Shown: positions 25,437 through 34,561, numbered from the stretch's first letter. The stretch is DNA of 64,000 nt from Comamonas sp. lk (GCF_900564145.1 NZ_UOOB01000001.1:1463732-1527731); one strand, 5' to 3'. Made by a program: numbers and translations. Notes: generated from the letters alone by a model not told the origin.

Positions 25437-25526
25437 GATGGCAATGAGGTTCGCAATGCGGTGGTGCAGCCCCAGCCAGGCACAGACATGCAGGAGGCCG
25501 GGGCCGGCAGAGAAAGGCCGGGGTTT

Positions 25527-25988
25527 TTAATCCGCCAGCTCGGCCACCAGATCAATTTCCACGCAGCAACCCATGGGGATCTGCGCAACACCAAAGGCAC
25601 TGCGGGCATGCTTGCCGGCTTCGCCCAGCACCTGGGCGAACAGCTCGCTGCAGCCATTGGTGACCAGATGCTGCTCGGTGAAACTGGTGGAGGAGTTCAC
25701 CAGGCTCATGACCTTGACGATGCGCTTGATGCGGTTCAGATCACCGCCGGTGGCATGGTGCAGCGTACCCAGCAGGTCAATCGCCACGGCGCGCGCCGCC
25801 AGCTTGCCTTCTTCAGTGCTCATGTTCTCGCCCAGTTTGCCCACCCAGGGCTGGCCGTTCTTCTTGGCCACATGGCCGCTGAGGAACAGCTGATTGCCGC
25901 TTTGCATATACGGCAGATAGGCGGCTGCGGGCACGGCGACTTCGGGCAGGGTGATGTTGAGTTCTTTGAGTTTGTCGTAAACGCTCAT
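25527..25988 (-). CDS. RidA/YjgF family reactive intermediate deaminase
   Basis: A 153-residue member of the RidA family (YjgF/YER057c/UK114), which hydrolyse reactive enamine/imine intermediates formed by PLP enzymes. It belongs to the longer subgroup of about 150 residues, with LFLSGHVAKKNGQPWVGKLG, then AARAVAIDLLGTLHHATGGDLNRIKRIVKVMSLVNSS and VEIDLVAELAD at the C-terminus. The Arg of classical RidA near residue 105 is not clearly placed in this subgroup, so enamine deaminase activity is by family. CTGGAG precedes ATG 25988. Confidence 0.88.
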   Translation of the reverse strand: MSVYDKLKELNITLPEVAVPAAAYLPYMQSGNQLFLSGHVAKKNGQPWVGKLGENMSTEEGKLAARAVAIDLLGTLHHATGGDLNRIKRIVKVMSLVNSSTSFTEQHLVTNGCSELFAQVLGEAGKHARSAFGVAQIPMGCCVEIDLVAELAD

Positions 25989-26202
25989 GAAAGCTCCAGG
26001 GGTTGGCAAAACGAGGCAATGAGTTTGACACAGGCTGCAGCCTGCCGGGTCGCAGCCGACAGCGAACATGGATACGTAGAGATACGAATTTGATAGCGCA
26101 AAGCGCACAGAAAATCTGCGCTTAGCGGTGTTTTCTTGCATGATCTGCTGGGGCAGGGATTGCCGCAATCGGCAGGTCTGGTGCCGCGCTCTAGCATGGC
26201 GG

Positions 26203-28740
26203 ATGTCGTCTGCAAGCGTGGTCACTGCCGGAGCATTGCGCTCGCGTCCGTCGTGGGTGGCGGCGCTGTGCGGCTGTGTGCTGGGGGCTGCCTGGCAGGT
26301 GACGCAAGCCCGGCTCTGGGCCTTCTGGGTCTATCCGATGTTGTTGCTCTGCGGTGGACTGCTGTTGCTTGCCGTATGGCGCTTCAGGGCACACTCCATG
26401 TCGGCCTGGGCGCGAACGGCCTGGCTGCAACTGGGACCGCTGCTGGCGGCAGCCTGTCTGGTGGCAGGTCTCAGCGGCTGGCGTGCCCATGCTTATCTGG
26501 CCCATACCTTGCCTCCATCGCTGGAGGCCGTCGATATAGAGGTGGAGGGCACGATTGCTTCCATGCTGCAGGACACGGGCAACGGCCAGCGCTGGCGTTT
26601 TGCCGTGGATAAACCCCAAGCACAGACGCAAACGCCGAGTGTGCCGGCGCTGATTGAGCTGTCCTGGTATGGGGCGTTTGGCCGGGAGATTGATGAGGCA
26701 AAGCCTAGAGTCGCTCCCTGGGCGCAGGGCAGGGCTCTTGTGCCGGGCCAGCGCTGGCGCATGACGGTGCGCCTCAAGCGCCCCCATGGCTCGCGCAATC
26801 CACATGGCTTTGATTATGAGTTGCAGCAATGGGAGCAGGGCGTGCAGGCCACGGGCTATGTGCGCGAAAAACCGGTGCCTGTGCTGCTGGATCTGGGCTC
26901 CGACTACCGGCTGCAGCGATGGCGTCAATGGCTGCGAGATCGCATTCGTGCACAAGCCGAACTGCTCAAAAAGTGGTGGCCACCAACCGATGCGTCAACC
27001 CGGCAAAAAGCGATAGGCGTCGTGGCAGCGCTGGCGGTGGGCGATCAGCAGGCCATAGAGCGCAGCGACTGGGCGCTGTTTCGCCAGACCGGTGTTGCGC
27101 ATCTGATGAGCATCTCAGGCCTTCACATCACCATGTTTGCCTGGATTGCGGCCTTGCTGGTGGGGCGGCTGTGGCGGCTCAGCGCTCGCGCCTGCCGGTA
27201 TTGGCCCGCGCCGCGCATGGCTTTGCTCGCTGGCGTGCTGCTGGCCTTGGCCTATGCGCTGTTCAGCGGCTGGGGCGTGCCGGCGCAGCGCACGGTGTGC
27301 ATGCTGGCCGTGGTGGCGCTGCTGCAATGGCTGGGCCTGCGCTGGCCTTGGCCGCTGGTGTGGCTGTTGGCGCTGGCCGCCGTGCTGGTGGCCGATCCGT
27401 GGGCGCTGTGGCAAGCCGGCTTCTGGCTCAGTTTTGTGGCCGTGGGCGTGCTGCTGTCAGGCAGTCGGGCGCAGCAGGAGCCTGAGGCGGAAAGCGCGCA
27501 GCAGCCAACGCGCGGCCGACGCTTGCTGCGCCAGGGGGCCGGCCTGTGGCGTGAGCAATGGCTGATTTCTCTGGTGCTGGCACCCTTGAGCCTGCTGCTG
27601 TTCGGCCAAGTCTCGGTAGTAGGCCTGCTGGCCAATCTGATTGCCATTCCCTGGGTCACCTTGCTGGTGACGCCACTGGCCTTGCTCAGTGCCTTGATTC
27701 CTCAGGCCGCAGCGCTTGCCGCCTGGCTGATGCTGCCTTTGCTGCAATTTTTGCAATGGCTGGCAGCGGCCAGTTGGGCGGTGTGGAGCTTGCCGCAGCC
27801 CGCATGGTGGGCCAGTGTGGCGGCTGTGGGCGCCGGTTTACTGCTGGTGGCGCCGTTGCCAGTGCGCTTGCGCTGGGTGCTGGCTTTTTGCTGTGTACCT
27901 GCTTTGTGGTGGCCGCAAGCCAGAGTGGGCTTTGGCGAGTTTGAACTCCTGGCCGCAGATATAGGCCAGGGCAATGCGGTGCTGGTGAGCACCCAGACCC
28001 ATCACCTGCTGTATGACGCCGGCCCTCAGTACAGCCAAAGCAGCGATGCGGGCGAGCGTGTGCTTTTGCCGCTGTTCTCCGCTTTGGGCGTGCGTCTTGA
28101 CCGGCTGATGCTCAGCCACAGAGATGCCGACCACACGGGCGGCGCCCTTGCCGTCAAGTCTGCCCAGCCGCAACTTCAGGTCTGGGGCTCGGAATCGGTC
28201 ATTGATGAGCCCCTGCTAGCCGCACTGGCCCCGGTGCAGCGCTGCACCACGGGCCAGCGCTGGCGCTGGGACGGGGTGGAGTTTGAAGTCTTGCATCCGG
28301 CTGCAGATTTCTGGGATAAACCACGCAAGCCCTCACCGAATGCCGGCAGCTGCGTGTTGCGCATACGTTCTGCTTCCGGGCGCGTGGCCTTGTTGGTAGG
28401 CGATATCGAAGCCGCGCAGGAGCAGCAGTTGCTGGCTGGCGGCCTGGGCGGGCCTGTCGACTGGCTGCTGGTGCCGCATCACGGCAGCAAAACCTCATCA
28501 AGCACCAATTGGGTGCAAGCCCTCAGGCCGCGCTGGGCCATGGTCCAGGCGGGCTATCTCAACCGTTTTGGCCACCCTGCCGCAGCCGTGGTGCAGCGCT
28601 ACGAGCAGGCGGGCAGTCAACTGGTTTTGCAAGACCGCTGCGGTGCCGCGCTGTGGAGCTCGGGTTCGGTGCAGAGTCTGCAATGCGAGCGCCGGTTTCG
28701 GGCGCATTATTGGGACGTTCATCTGGAGGCCGAGCCCTGA
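26203..28740 (+). CDS. comEC: DNA internalization competence protein ComEC/Rec2
   Basis: An 845-residue inner-membrane channel protein for uptake of single-stranded DNA. Order: N-terminal helices and a DUF4131 region (about 20-200), the Competence domain (about 240-530) with VAHLMSISGLHITMFAW and many transmembrane segments, and a C-terminal metallo-beta-lactamase domain (from about 585: LLAADIGQGNAVLVSTQTHHLLYDAGP). The MBL metal site is SHRDADHTGG, followed by VGDIEAAQEQQLL and VPHHGSKTSS, so the nuclease-like site looks intact. The start is uncertain because no ribosome binding site is obvious; 26203 and 26128 are both possible. No other competence gene is in the window. Confidence 0.93.
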   Translation: MSSASVVTAGALRSRPSWVAALCGCVLGAAWQVTQARLWAFWVYPMLLLCGGLLLLAVWRFRAHSMSAWARTAWLQLGPLLAAACLVAGLSGWRAHAYLAHTLPPSLEAVDIEVEGTIASMLQDTGNGQRWRFAVDKPQAQTQTPSVPALIELSWYGAFGREIDEAKPRVAPWAQGRALVPGQRWRMTVRLKRPHGSRNPHGFDYELQQWEQGVQATGYVREKPVPVLLDLGSDYRLQRWRQWLRDRIRAQAELLKKWWPPTDASTRQKAIGVVAALAVGDQQAIERSDWALFRQTGVAHLMSISGLHITMFAWIAALLVGRLWRLSARACRYWPAPRMALLAGVLLALAYALFSGWGVPAQRTVCMLAVVALLQWLGLRWPWPLVWLLALAAVLVADPWALWQAGFWLSFVAVGVLLSGSRAQQEPEAESAQQPTRGRRLLRQGAGLWREQWLISLVLAPLSLLLFGQVSVVGLLANLIAIPWVTLLVTPLALLSALIPQAAALAAWLMLPLLQFLQWLAAASWAVWSLPQPAWWASVAAVGAGLLLVAPLPVRLRWVLAFCCVPALWWPQARVGFGEFELLAADIGQGNAVLVSTQTHHLLYDAGPQYSQSSDAGERVLLPLFSALGVRLDRLMLSHRDADHTGGALAVKSAQPQLQVWGSESVIDEPLLAALAPVQRCTTGQRWRWDGVEFEVLHPAADFWDKPRKPSPNAGSCVLRIRSASGRVALLVGDIEAAQEQQLLAGGLGGPVDWLLVPHHGSKTSSSTNWVQALRPRWAMVQAGYLNRFGHPAAAVVQRYEQAGSQLVLQDRCGAALWSSGSVQSLQCERRFRAHYWDVHLEAEP

Positions 28741-28926
28741 TTTTTGCCGCTTCACGGGAAAGCTGGCATGTGGCTTGCATGATGAAATTGCCCGGAGTGA
28801 AGTCGTCGTTGGCATGCGCAAACATGGGGCTGAACCGGGGTTGGCCATGGCTGGCGTTCGCTTGCGGCATGGCTACACTGGCTCGAGCGCAGGCCGGATG
28901 CATGCGTTGTACTTAGAGAGGACAGA

Positions 28927-30411
28927 ATGCGCACATTTGATGAGATGTATCTCAATTCACCCGCCGATCAGGGCGCGCTGAGGGACCATTACAAGGACTA
29001 TGCGCAGTGGCTGGGCGGTCAATCGCAAGACTATTTGCGTGCCCGCAGTGCCGAAGCCGAGATCGTCTTTCGCCGCGTGGGCATCACGTTTGCCGTCTAT
29101 GGCGACAAGGACGAGAGCGGTGCCGGCACGGAGCGGCTGATCCCCTTCGATCTGATTCCGCGCATCATTCCCGCCCATGAATGGACGCGCATGCAAGCCG
29201 GCCTGGTGCAGCGGGTCAAGGCCTTGAATCGCTTCATTCACGATGCCTATCACCAGCAGGACATCGTGCGCGCAGGCATAGTGCCCGACGCTCTGGTGCG
29301 CGGCAACAGCCAGTACCGGCCTCAGATGGAAGGCATCAAGGTGCCCAACGATGTCTATGCCAACATCGCCGGCATAGACATTGTTCGCGCCCCCGATGCC
29401 GCGGGCAACGGCGTCTACTACGTGCTGGAGGACAATCTGCGCGTGCCCTCGGGCGTGTCCTATATGTTGGAAAACCGCCGCATGATGATGCGGCTGTTTC
29501 CCGATCTGTTCGGCAAGCATGTCGTGGCGCCGGTGGCTCATTACCCCGACATGCTGCAGGACACCTTGCGTGCTAGTGCACCCTCAGGCGTGATCGAGCC
29601 CACTGTGGTGGTGCTGACCCCCGGCATGCACAACAGTGCTTACTTCGAGCATGCTTTTCTGGCCCAGCAAATGGGGGTGGAACTGGTGGAAGGGCAGGAT
29701 CTAGTGGTGGAAAAAGACGTGGTCTATATGCGCACCACTCAGGGCTTGCAGCGCGTGGATGTGATCTATCGCCGTGTGGACGACGATTTTCTCGATCCCG
29801 AGGTGTTCCGCTCCACTTCCACGCTGGGCTGCAAGGGCTTGATGCGCGCTTACCGCGCCGGCAATGTCAACATCTGCAATGCCGTGGGCACAGGCCTGGC
29901 CGACGACAAATCGGTCTACCCCTATGTGCCGGAGATGATTCGTTTCTACCTGGGCGAAGAGCCGATTTTGCAGAACGTACCCACCTGGCTGTGCCGCAAG
30001 CCAGATGACTTCAAGTACGTGCTCGATCACCTGCACGAGCTGGTCGTTAAGGAAGTGCACGGCGCTGGCGGCTACGGCATGCTGATTGGCCCGGCGGCCA
30101 GCAAGGCCGAGATTGAAGACTTTCGCCGCGTGCTGCTGGCCAACCCCAGCGGTTACATTGCCCAGCCCACTTTGAGCCTCTCCACCTGCCCCACCATGGT
30201 GGAAAGCGGCATCGCACCCCGGCATATCGATTTACGGCCTTTTGTACTGAGCGGCACGCAGGTGCAGATGGTGGCGGGCGGCCTGACGCGCGTGGCTTTG
30301 AAGGACGGCTCGCTGGTCGTGAACTCCTCGCAAGGCGGGGGCACCAAGGACACCTGGGTGCTGGAAGATGAAAACGCCGATGCAGAAGGAAATACAGGGG
30401 GAGATCGCTGA
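28927..30411 (+). CDS. circularly permuted ATP-grasp type 2 protein
   Basis: A 494-residue protein of the circularly permuted ATP-grasp family (CP_ATPgrasp). Landmarks include LIPFDLIPRIIPAHEWTRMQAGLVQRVKALNRFI, VYYVLEDNLRVPSGVSYMLENR, VDVIYRRVDDDFLDP, GLMRAYRAGNVNICNAVGTGLADDKSVYPYVP and VKEVHGAGGYGML. ATP-grasp enzymes join a carboxylate to an amine or thiol via an acyl-phosphate; this subfamily is predicted to make or modify a peptide but its product is unknown. Starts behind AGAGAGGAC and overlaps the alpha-E gene by one base (TGATG), so the two are translationally coupled. Many genomes add a transglutaminase-like gene next to this pair; it is absent here. Confidence 0.9.
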   Translation: MRTFDEMYLNSPADQGALRDHYKDYAQWLGGQSQDYLRARSAEAEIVFRRVGITFAVYGDKDESGAGTERLIPFDLIPRIIPAHEWTRMQAGLVQRVKALNRFIHDAYHQQDIVRAGIVPDALVRGNSQYRPQMEGIKVPNDVYANIAGIDIVRAPDAAGNGVYYVLEDNLRVPSGVSYMLENRRMMMRLFPDLFGKHVVAPVAHYPDMLQDTLRASAPSGVIEPTVVVLTPGMHNSAYFEHAFLAQQMGVELVEGQDLVVEKDVVYMRTTQGLQRVDVIYRRVDDDFLDPEVFRSTSTLGCKGLMRAYRAGNVNICNAVGTGLADDKSVYPYVPEMIRFYLGEEPILQNVPTWLCRKPDDFKYVLDHLHELVVKEVHGAGGYGMLIGPAASKAEIEDFRRVLLANPSGYIAQPTLSLSTCPTMVESGIAPRHIDLRPFVLSGTQVQMVAGGLTRVALKDGSLVVNSSQGGGTKDTWVLEDENADAEGNTGGDR

Positions 30412-31367
30412 TGCTGTCACGTACCGCAGACCACTTGTACTGGATGTCCCGCTATACCGAGCGGGCGGAGAACACGGCCCGCATGCTCAGTGTCTCGTAC
30501 GACACGGCGATGCTGCCTCACGCCATCAGCAATTCAAAGCGTGGCTGGCACAGCGTGCTTTCCATCAGCGAACTGATTCCGGCCTTTCATGAAAAATACG
30601 GCACGGTGGATCGTGAGTCGGTGATGAAATTCATGGTGGCCGACGAATTCAATCCGTCGTCCATTTATTCCTGCCTCAAGGCTGCACGCGAGAACGCGCG
30701 CGCGGTGCGCGGGGCGTTGACCACGGAATCCTGGGAGACGCAAAACCAGACCTGGCTGGCCATGCAGCGCCAGTTTGATCAAGGTGTGTGGCGCGAAGAC
30801 CCGGGGCAGTTTTTTGAGTGGGTCAAATACCGCTCCCATCTGTGGCGCGGCGTGACCTTGGGCACCATGCTCAAGGACGAGGCCTTGCACTTTGTGCGCC
30901 TGGGCACTTTTGTGGAGCGGGCTGACAACACGGCCCGCTTGCTGGACGTGAAATTCCATGCCATCGAGCGCGATTACCACGGCATACCGCGTGGGCGCAA
31001 TGTGCACAATTTCGACTTCTATCACTGGAGCGCCCTGCTGCGCAGCGTCTCGGCTTTCGAGGTCTATCGCAAGGTCTATCGCGATGTCATCACGCCCGAG
31101 CGAGTGGCCGAACTGCTGATGCTGCGTGCAGACATGCCGCGCTCTCTGCACGCCTGCTTGCGTGAAGTCGTGCAGAACCTGGAACGGGTAAAGAACAACC
31201 ACTCCCAGGAGACGCAGCGCAAGGCCGGTCGCCTGTTGGCGGATCTGCAGTACGGTCGCATTGATGAAATCCTGACCACAGGGCTGCATGCCTATCTGAC
31301 CCAGTTTCTGGACCGGGTCAACGACCTGGGCCAGGGCATCAGTCACGATTTTCTGCTGCCGACCTGA
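30411..31367 (+). CDS. alpha-E domain protein (partner of ATP-grasp)
   Basis: A 318-residue, predominantly helical protein of the alpha-E family. It begins MLSRTADHLYWMSRYTERAENTARML, the family signature, and repeats a similar segment later (LGTFVERADNTARLLDVKFHAIE), suggesting an internal duplication. GGGGGAG at 30397-30403 and the one-base overlap with the ATP-grasp gene show tight coupling. No transmembrane segment or signal peptide. The partner function in peptide or amide-bond chemistry is inferred from gene neighbourhoods reported for this family. A terminator follows. Confidence 0.9.
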   Translation: MLSRTADHLYWMSRYTERAENTARMLSVSYDTAMLPHAISNSKRGWHSVLSISELIPAFHEKYGTVDRESVMKFMVADEFNPSSIYSCLKAARENARAVRGALTTESWETQNQTWLAMQRQFDQGVWREDPGQFFEWVKYRSHLWRGVTLGTMLKDEALHFVRLGTFVERADNTARLLDVKFHAIERDYHGIPRGRNVHNFDFYHWSALLRSVSAFEVYRKVYRDVITPERVAELLMLRADMPRSLHACLREVVQNLERVKNNHSQETQRKAGRLLADLQYGRIDEILTTGLHAYLTQFLDRVNDLGQGISHDFLLPT

Positions 31368-31391
31368 AGCGCAGAAACGCCATGGCCGTAT

Positions 31392-31423
31392 AGAACAAAG
31401 CCGCCCTTGGGCGGCTTTGTTCT
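31392..31423. terminator. bidirectional intrinsic terminator
   Basis: A 15-bp perfect stem (AGAACAAAGCCGCCC at 31392-31406 with GGGCGGCTTTGTTCT at 31409-31423 region) and a 2-base loop, between the convergent alpha-E and ureidoglycolate lyase genes. The T run is embedded in the stem and the downstream tail is poor, so efficiency is uncertain. Confidence 0.8.
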
Positions 31424-31441
31424 GCGCGTCGGCAACTCCTG

Positions 31442-31984
31442 TCAGGGCTGGGCTACTTCCAGTTCCAGCACGACTCCTGCTCCATCGCCTATAGGCACTA
31501 CATCGCAGTTGTCGCCCGGCCCCCCGCGGTCTACCACCATGAAGCGCGCAGGCGTATCCAGGGCGATCAGAGAGTGATGCCAGACGCCTCGTCGATAGTT
31601 CACGCCCTGGCGTCCATCGGTGATGAAGGCGCGCAGATCGGCAGGCTCTACGTGTTCGCCTATGGGGGCAACCACCACGATGAAAGGCTGTGCATCCAGT
31701 GGCATGAAGGCCTGGCTGCCAAGAGGATGGCGTTCCATGCTTGACAGTGTCATGGGCAGCGCATAGGGCTGAGCATGAAACAGGTTGATCAGTGCGTGAC
31801 CTCCGTGATCTCCGGTGTCCACACGGGCCAGGGCGTGAAAGCGCTCGGTCATGCCGTCGTTGATCAGCAATGGCGTGTTGCCATCGCTGGAGATGACTTC
31901 GCCGAACTCGGCGAAGGCCTCGACGGTGAGTGGCTGGGCGAGCAGGCGAATTCTGGTCGGGCGGGTCTCTAACGAGGTGTTCAC
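31442..31984 (-). CDS. allA: ureidoglycolate lyase (AllA-like)
   Basis: A 180-residue cupin-fold protein of the AllA family, which splits ureidoglycolate to glyoxylate and urea at the end of allantoin degradation. Typical parts are LTVEAFAEFGEVIS, ALINLFHAQPYALPMTLSSMERHPLGSQAFMPLDAQPFIVVVAP and QGVNYRRGVWHHSLIAL. It is divergent from an MFS carrier and, with the FadR-type regulator downstream of that carrier, forms a small regulated unit. Relatives of AllA also act in other ureido or acyl-aspartate pathways, so the exact substrate is inferred. No allantoinase or allantoate hydrolase is present in the window. Confidence 0.85.
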   Translation of the reverse strand: MNTSLETRPTRIRLLAQPLTVEAFAEFGEVISSDGNTPLLINDGMTERFHALARVDTGDHGGHALINLFHAQPYALPMTLSSMERHPLGSQAFMPLDAQPFIVVVAPIGEHVEPADLRAFITDGRQGVNYRRGVWHHSLIALDTPARFMVVDRGGPGDNCDVVPIGDGAGVVLELEVAQP

Positions 31985-32007
31985 GAAATCTTTCCTCTTG
32001 TTTTCAT

Positions 32008-32022
32008 ACTGGTAATACCAGT
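32008..32022. promoter_or_regulatory. operator 1 for the FadR-type regulator
   Basis: ACTGGTAATACCAGT is a perfect 6-3-6 palindrome (ACTGGT/ACCAGT), the shape bound by FadR/GntR dimers. It lies 24 bases upstream of the allA start. A near-identical copy is at 32143-32157. Confidence 0.75.
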
Positions 32023-32142
32023 TTGTAGAGGAATCGAAGCTTTGTCAAATCTACGGGAAAGGAGTTCTGCTACCTTTTGATAGGGGTAAATGCGAGTGTG
32101 CACGGCATTGAAGTGCAGATAACGTTCGCTTCGTAAATTAAG

Positions 32143-32157
32143 ACCGGTAATACCAGT
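32143..32157. promoter_or_regulatory. operator 2 for the FadR-type regulator
   Basis: ACCGGTAATACCAGT differs from operator 1 at one base. It lies 32 bases upstream of the MFS carrier start, so each divergent gene has its own copy. The two are 135 bases apart, allowing looping or cooperative repression. Confidence 0.75.
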
Positions 32158-32188
32158 TGATTCAAACCCTTCAATCGAGGACTCCCTG

Positions 32189-33523
32189 ATGTCATCCTTT
32201 CCTGCATCTGCCGAGGGCGCCGGCACGGCTCCGGCTCTGGCCAGTGAAACACCTGCCGAGGCCGCCGTTTACCGCAAGGTGGCTTGGCGCCTGCTGCCCT
32301 TCATCATGGCCTGCTACGTGGCAGCCTATCTGGACCGGGTGAATGTGGGCTTTGCCAAGCTCAACATGCTGGCCGATCTGCAGTTCAGTGAGGCCATGTA
32401 TGGCTTGGGCGCGGGGCTGTTCTTTATCGGTTATTTCTTCTTCGAAGTGCCCAGCAATATGCTGATGCATCGCATAGGCGCCAAAGCCACCATTTCGCGC
32501 ATCATGATCATGTGGAGCCTGATCTCGGCCGCCATGATGTTCGTGACCACGCCCACGCAGTTTTATGTGCTGCGCTTTTTGCTGGGCGCTGCCGAGGCAG
32601 GCTTTTACCCCGGCATGATTTTGTACATGACCTACTGGTTTCCCTCATACAGGCGCGCCCGCATGGTGGCGCTGTTCATGTGTGCGATACCAGTTTCGGG
32701 CATTGTCGGTGGGCCTTTGTCTGGCGGCATCATGGAGCTGATGCAGGGTGTGGCTGGTATGCATGGCTGGCAATGGCTGTTTCTGCTTGAAGCCATTCCT
32801 TCTTTGATTCTGGGTCTGGCCGTGCTCTGGTATCTGGACAACAGCATCCGCAGTGCACGCTGGCTGACCGAGGCCGAGAAGACTCTGCTGGAGCGCAATA
32901 TTGCCCGTGAGAACGCCAGCAAAAGCGACAGCCATATGACGTTGCGTGCGTTGTTTGCAGACCCGCGCATCATCAAAATGGCCATGATCTGCTTTTGTAC
33001 CGTCATGGGCCAGTACGGACTGACCTTCTGGTTGCCCAGTCTGATCCGCCAGTCGGGGGTGGAGGGCGCCTTCCATATCGGCTTGCTCACGGCGATTCCA
33101 TTCTCGGTTGCCGTGGTATCCATGAACCTGGTCAGCCGCAGCTCGGACCGCATGCGCGAGCGCCGCTGGCATTTGATCGTGCCCTTTTGTGTGGGTGCGC
33201 TGGGCCTGATGCTGTCGGCAGTCTTCAGCGGCAATGTCTATCTGTCGCTGGCCGCTCTGGCCCTGGCGGCAGGAGGAAGCTTGGCGACTTCTCCTTTGTT
33301 CTGGAGTCTGCCCACGGCTATTTTGTCCAGTGCTGGTGCGGCGGCCGGCATCGCGTTGATCAACTCCTTTGCCAATCTGGCCGGATTCATCAGCCCCTAC
33401 ATGATCGGTCTGATCAAGGATGCAACGCAAAGCACCAATGCAGCCATGTACGTGCTGGCAGGCGTGTTGCTGTTCGGCGCTTTTCTGACCTATACCGTGC
33501 CAGCCAAGCTGGTCAACAAGTAA
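32189..33523 (+). CDS. MFS transporter, anion:cation symporter family
   Basis: A 444-residue inner-membrane carrier with 12 predicted segments. It matches the ACS family (phthalate, tartrate, glucarate permeases): YVAAYLDRVNVGFAKLNM in the first segment, FFEVPSNMLMHRIGAKATISRIMIMWSL (A-motif region), GAAEAGFYPGMILYMTYWFPSYRRARMVALFM. It is divergent from allA with its own operator and is followed by the regulator gene. A ureidoglycolate- or allantoate-like anion is a reasonable substrate guess. Confidence 0.9.
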   Translation: MSSFPASAEGAGTAPALASETPAEAAVYRKVAWRLLPFIMACYVAAYLDRVNVGFAKLNMLADLQFSEAMYGLGAGLFFIGYFFFEVPSNMLMHRIGAKATISRIMIMWSLISAAMMFVTTPTQFYVLRFLLGAAEAGFYPGMILYMTYWFPSYRRARMVALFMCAIPVSGIVGGPLSGGIMELMQGVAGMHGWQWLFLLEAIPSLILGLAVLWYLDNSIRSARWLTEAEKTLLERNIARENASKSDSHMTLRALFADPRIIKMAMICFCTVMGQYGLTFWLPSLIRQSGVEGAFHIGLLTAIPFSVAVVSMNLVSRSSDRMRERRWHLIVPFCVGALGLMLSAVFSGNVYLSLAALALAAGGSLATSPLFWSLPTAILSSAGAAAGIALINSFANLAGFISPYMIGLIKDATQSTNAAMYVLAGVLLFGAFLTYTVPAKLVNK

Positions 33524-33610
33524 GGAAAGGGGCAGAGAATAAGTCGAAGGCAGTGGGACAGTCGCTAAGATCGGATGCACCACCTCTGTTTCGATGACTG
33601 ACCCTACTGT

Positions 33611-34315
33611 ATGGAATCCACCAGCGCCACCAGCCTTGCCGTTGCCAGCCACGCCGCCCGCGTGATTCGGGAGTGGATAGACGACGGCGTCTATCCGGTG
33701 GGTTCGCTGCTGCCTTCGCAGCGAGATCTGTCGGAGCAGTTAGGCATCAGCCGGACCTCGTTGCGCGAAGCGCTGTCCACGTTGCAAGGCCTGGGGCTGG
33801 TTGTGGCGCGGCCTGGCAAGGGCATGTATGTGACGGAGACAGCTGAAGCGCAGCCCTCCGGCGAGGTCTGGCGCTTTGCCGATTCTCATGCCCTCAACGA
33901 TGTCTACCAGTTGCGCTATGCGCTGGAGGGTTTTGCCGCCCGTTTGGCGGCCCTGGTGATGCAGCCCGAAGATGTGGCCACCATGCAGACCAACCTGCGT
34001 GCCATGCAGCAGAGTATTGAACGGGACGATTTTGCGCAGGCCAGCCGGCTGGACTTCGACTTCCACCTGCAGATCGCCACCATCTCGGGCAACCATGCCA
34101 TCGCCGATGTATTGCGCGGCAGCGGTGAAGTCATGCAGGAAAGTCAGCGTCTGCCGTTTTACCGGCGCGGCGCGCGCCATGCCACGTGCGAGGAGCATGC
34201 GGCCATCATTGATGCCTTGTCCCAAGGTCGGCCCGAACTTGCCCAGCAGGCCATGGCCACGCACATCGTGCAAGCGGCACAACGCGCGGGTGTGCACTTC
34301 CCCACGGGGCTTTGA
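33611..34315 (+). CDS. GntR-family regulator, FadR subfamily
   Basis: A 234-residue repressor with an N-terminal winged helix (about 12-75: YPVGSLLPSQRDLSEQLGISRTSLREALSTLQGLGLVVARPGKGMYV) and a C-terminal FCD ligand-binding domain (about 90-225) containing LDFDFHLQIATISGNHAIADVL and the HAAIIDAL motif with metal-ligand histidines. The gene follows the MFS carrier by 87 bases. The paired palindromes at 32008 and 32143 are its likely targets, so it probably represses allA and the carrier until a pathway intermediate binds. Confidence 0.92.
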   Translation: MESTSATSLAVASHAARVIREWIDDGVYPVGSLLPSQRDLSEQLGISRTSLREALSTLQGLGLVVARPGKGMYVTETAEAQPSGEVWRFADSHALNDVYQLRYALEGFAARLAALVMQPEDVATMQTNLRAMQQSIERDDFAQASRLDFDFHLQIATISGNHAIADVLRGSGEVMQESQRLPFYRRGARHATCEEHAAIIDALSQGRPELAQQAMATHIVQAAQRAGVHFPTGL

Positions 34316-34561
34316 CAAAGCAAAGCGGGCCAAGGTATGTGCGATCCATTGCGGATCAATGCACAGGGGCAGCTCGTATAAATCCGGGAGTTTGTGCGCC
34401 TTGCCGCTCCTCAGAGCCAGGATGTGTGAAACAACGGGGTCTGCGTATGAGCGATGGACAGGTATAAAAATGCCGCTCACTGGCTTCAGTGAACGGCATT
34501 GGGACGTGGTCCGCGTTTTCATTTCTGAGACGCGATGACGGCGATAGCCGCGTTCGCCAGT
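34316..34561. other. gap between the FadR-type gene and the siderophore receptor gene, with terminator
   Basis: This 246-base gap has no credible gene. At 34469-34500 AATGCCG and TCACTG arms pair with CAGTGA and CGGCATT, with a single internal mismatch, forming a hairpin that can end both convergent messages. Confidence 0.7.

Noticed and set aside
28783..28916. Short frame upstream of the ATP-grasp gene (MMKLPGVKSS...)
   Set aside because: About 45 codons with a weakly hydrophobic middle, but no ribosome binding site and no supporting context; more likely leader sequence.
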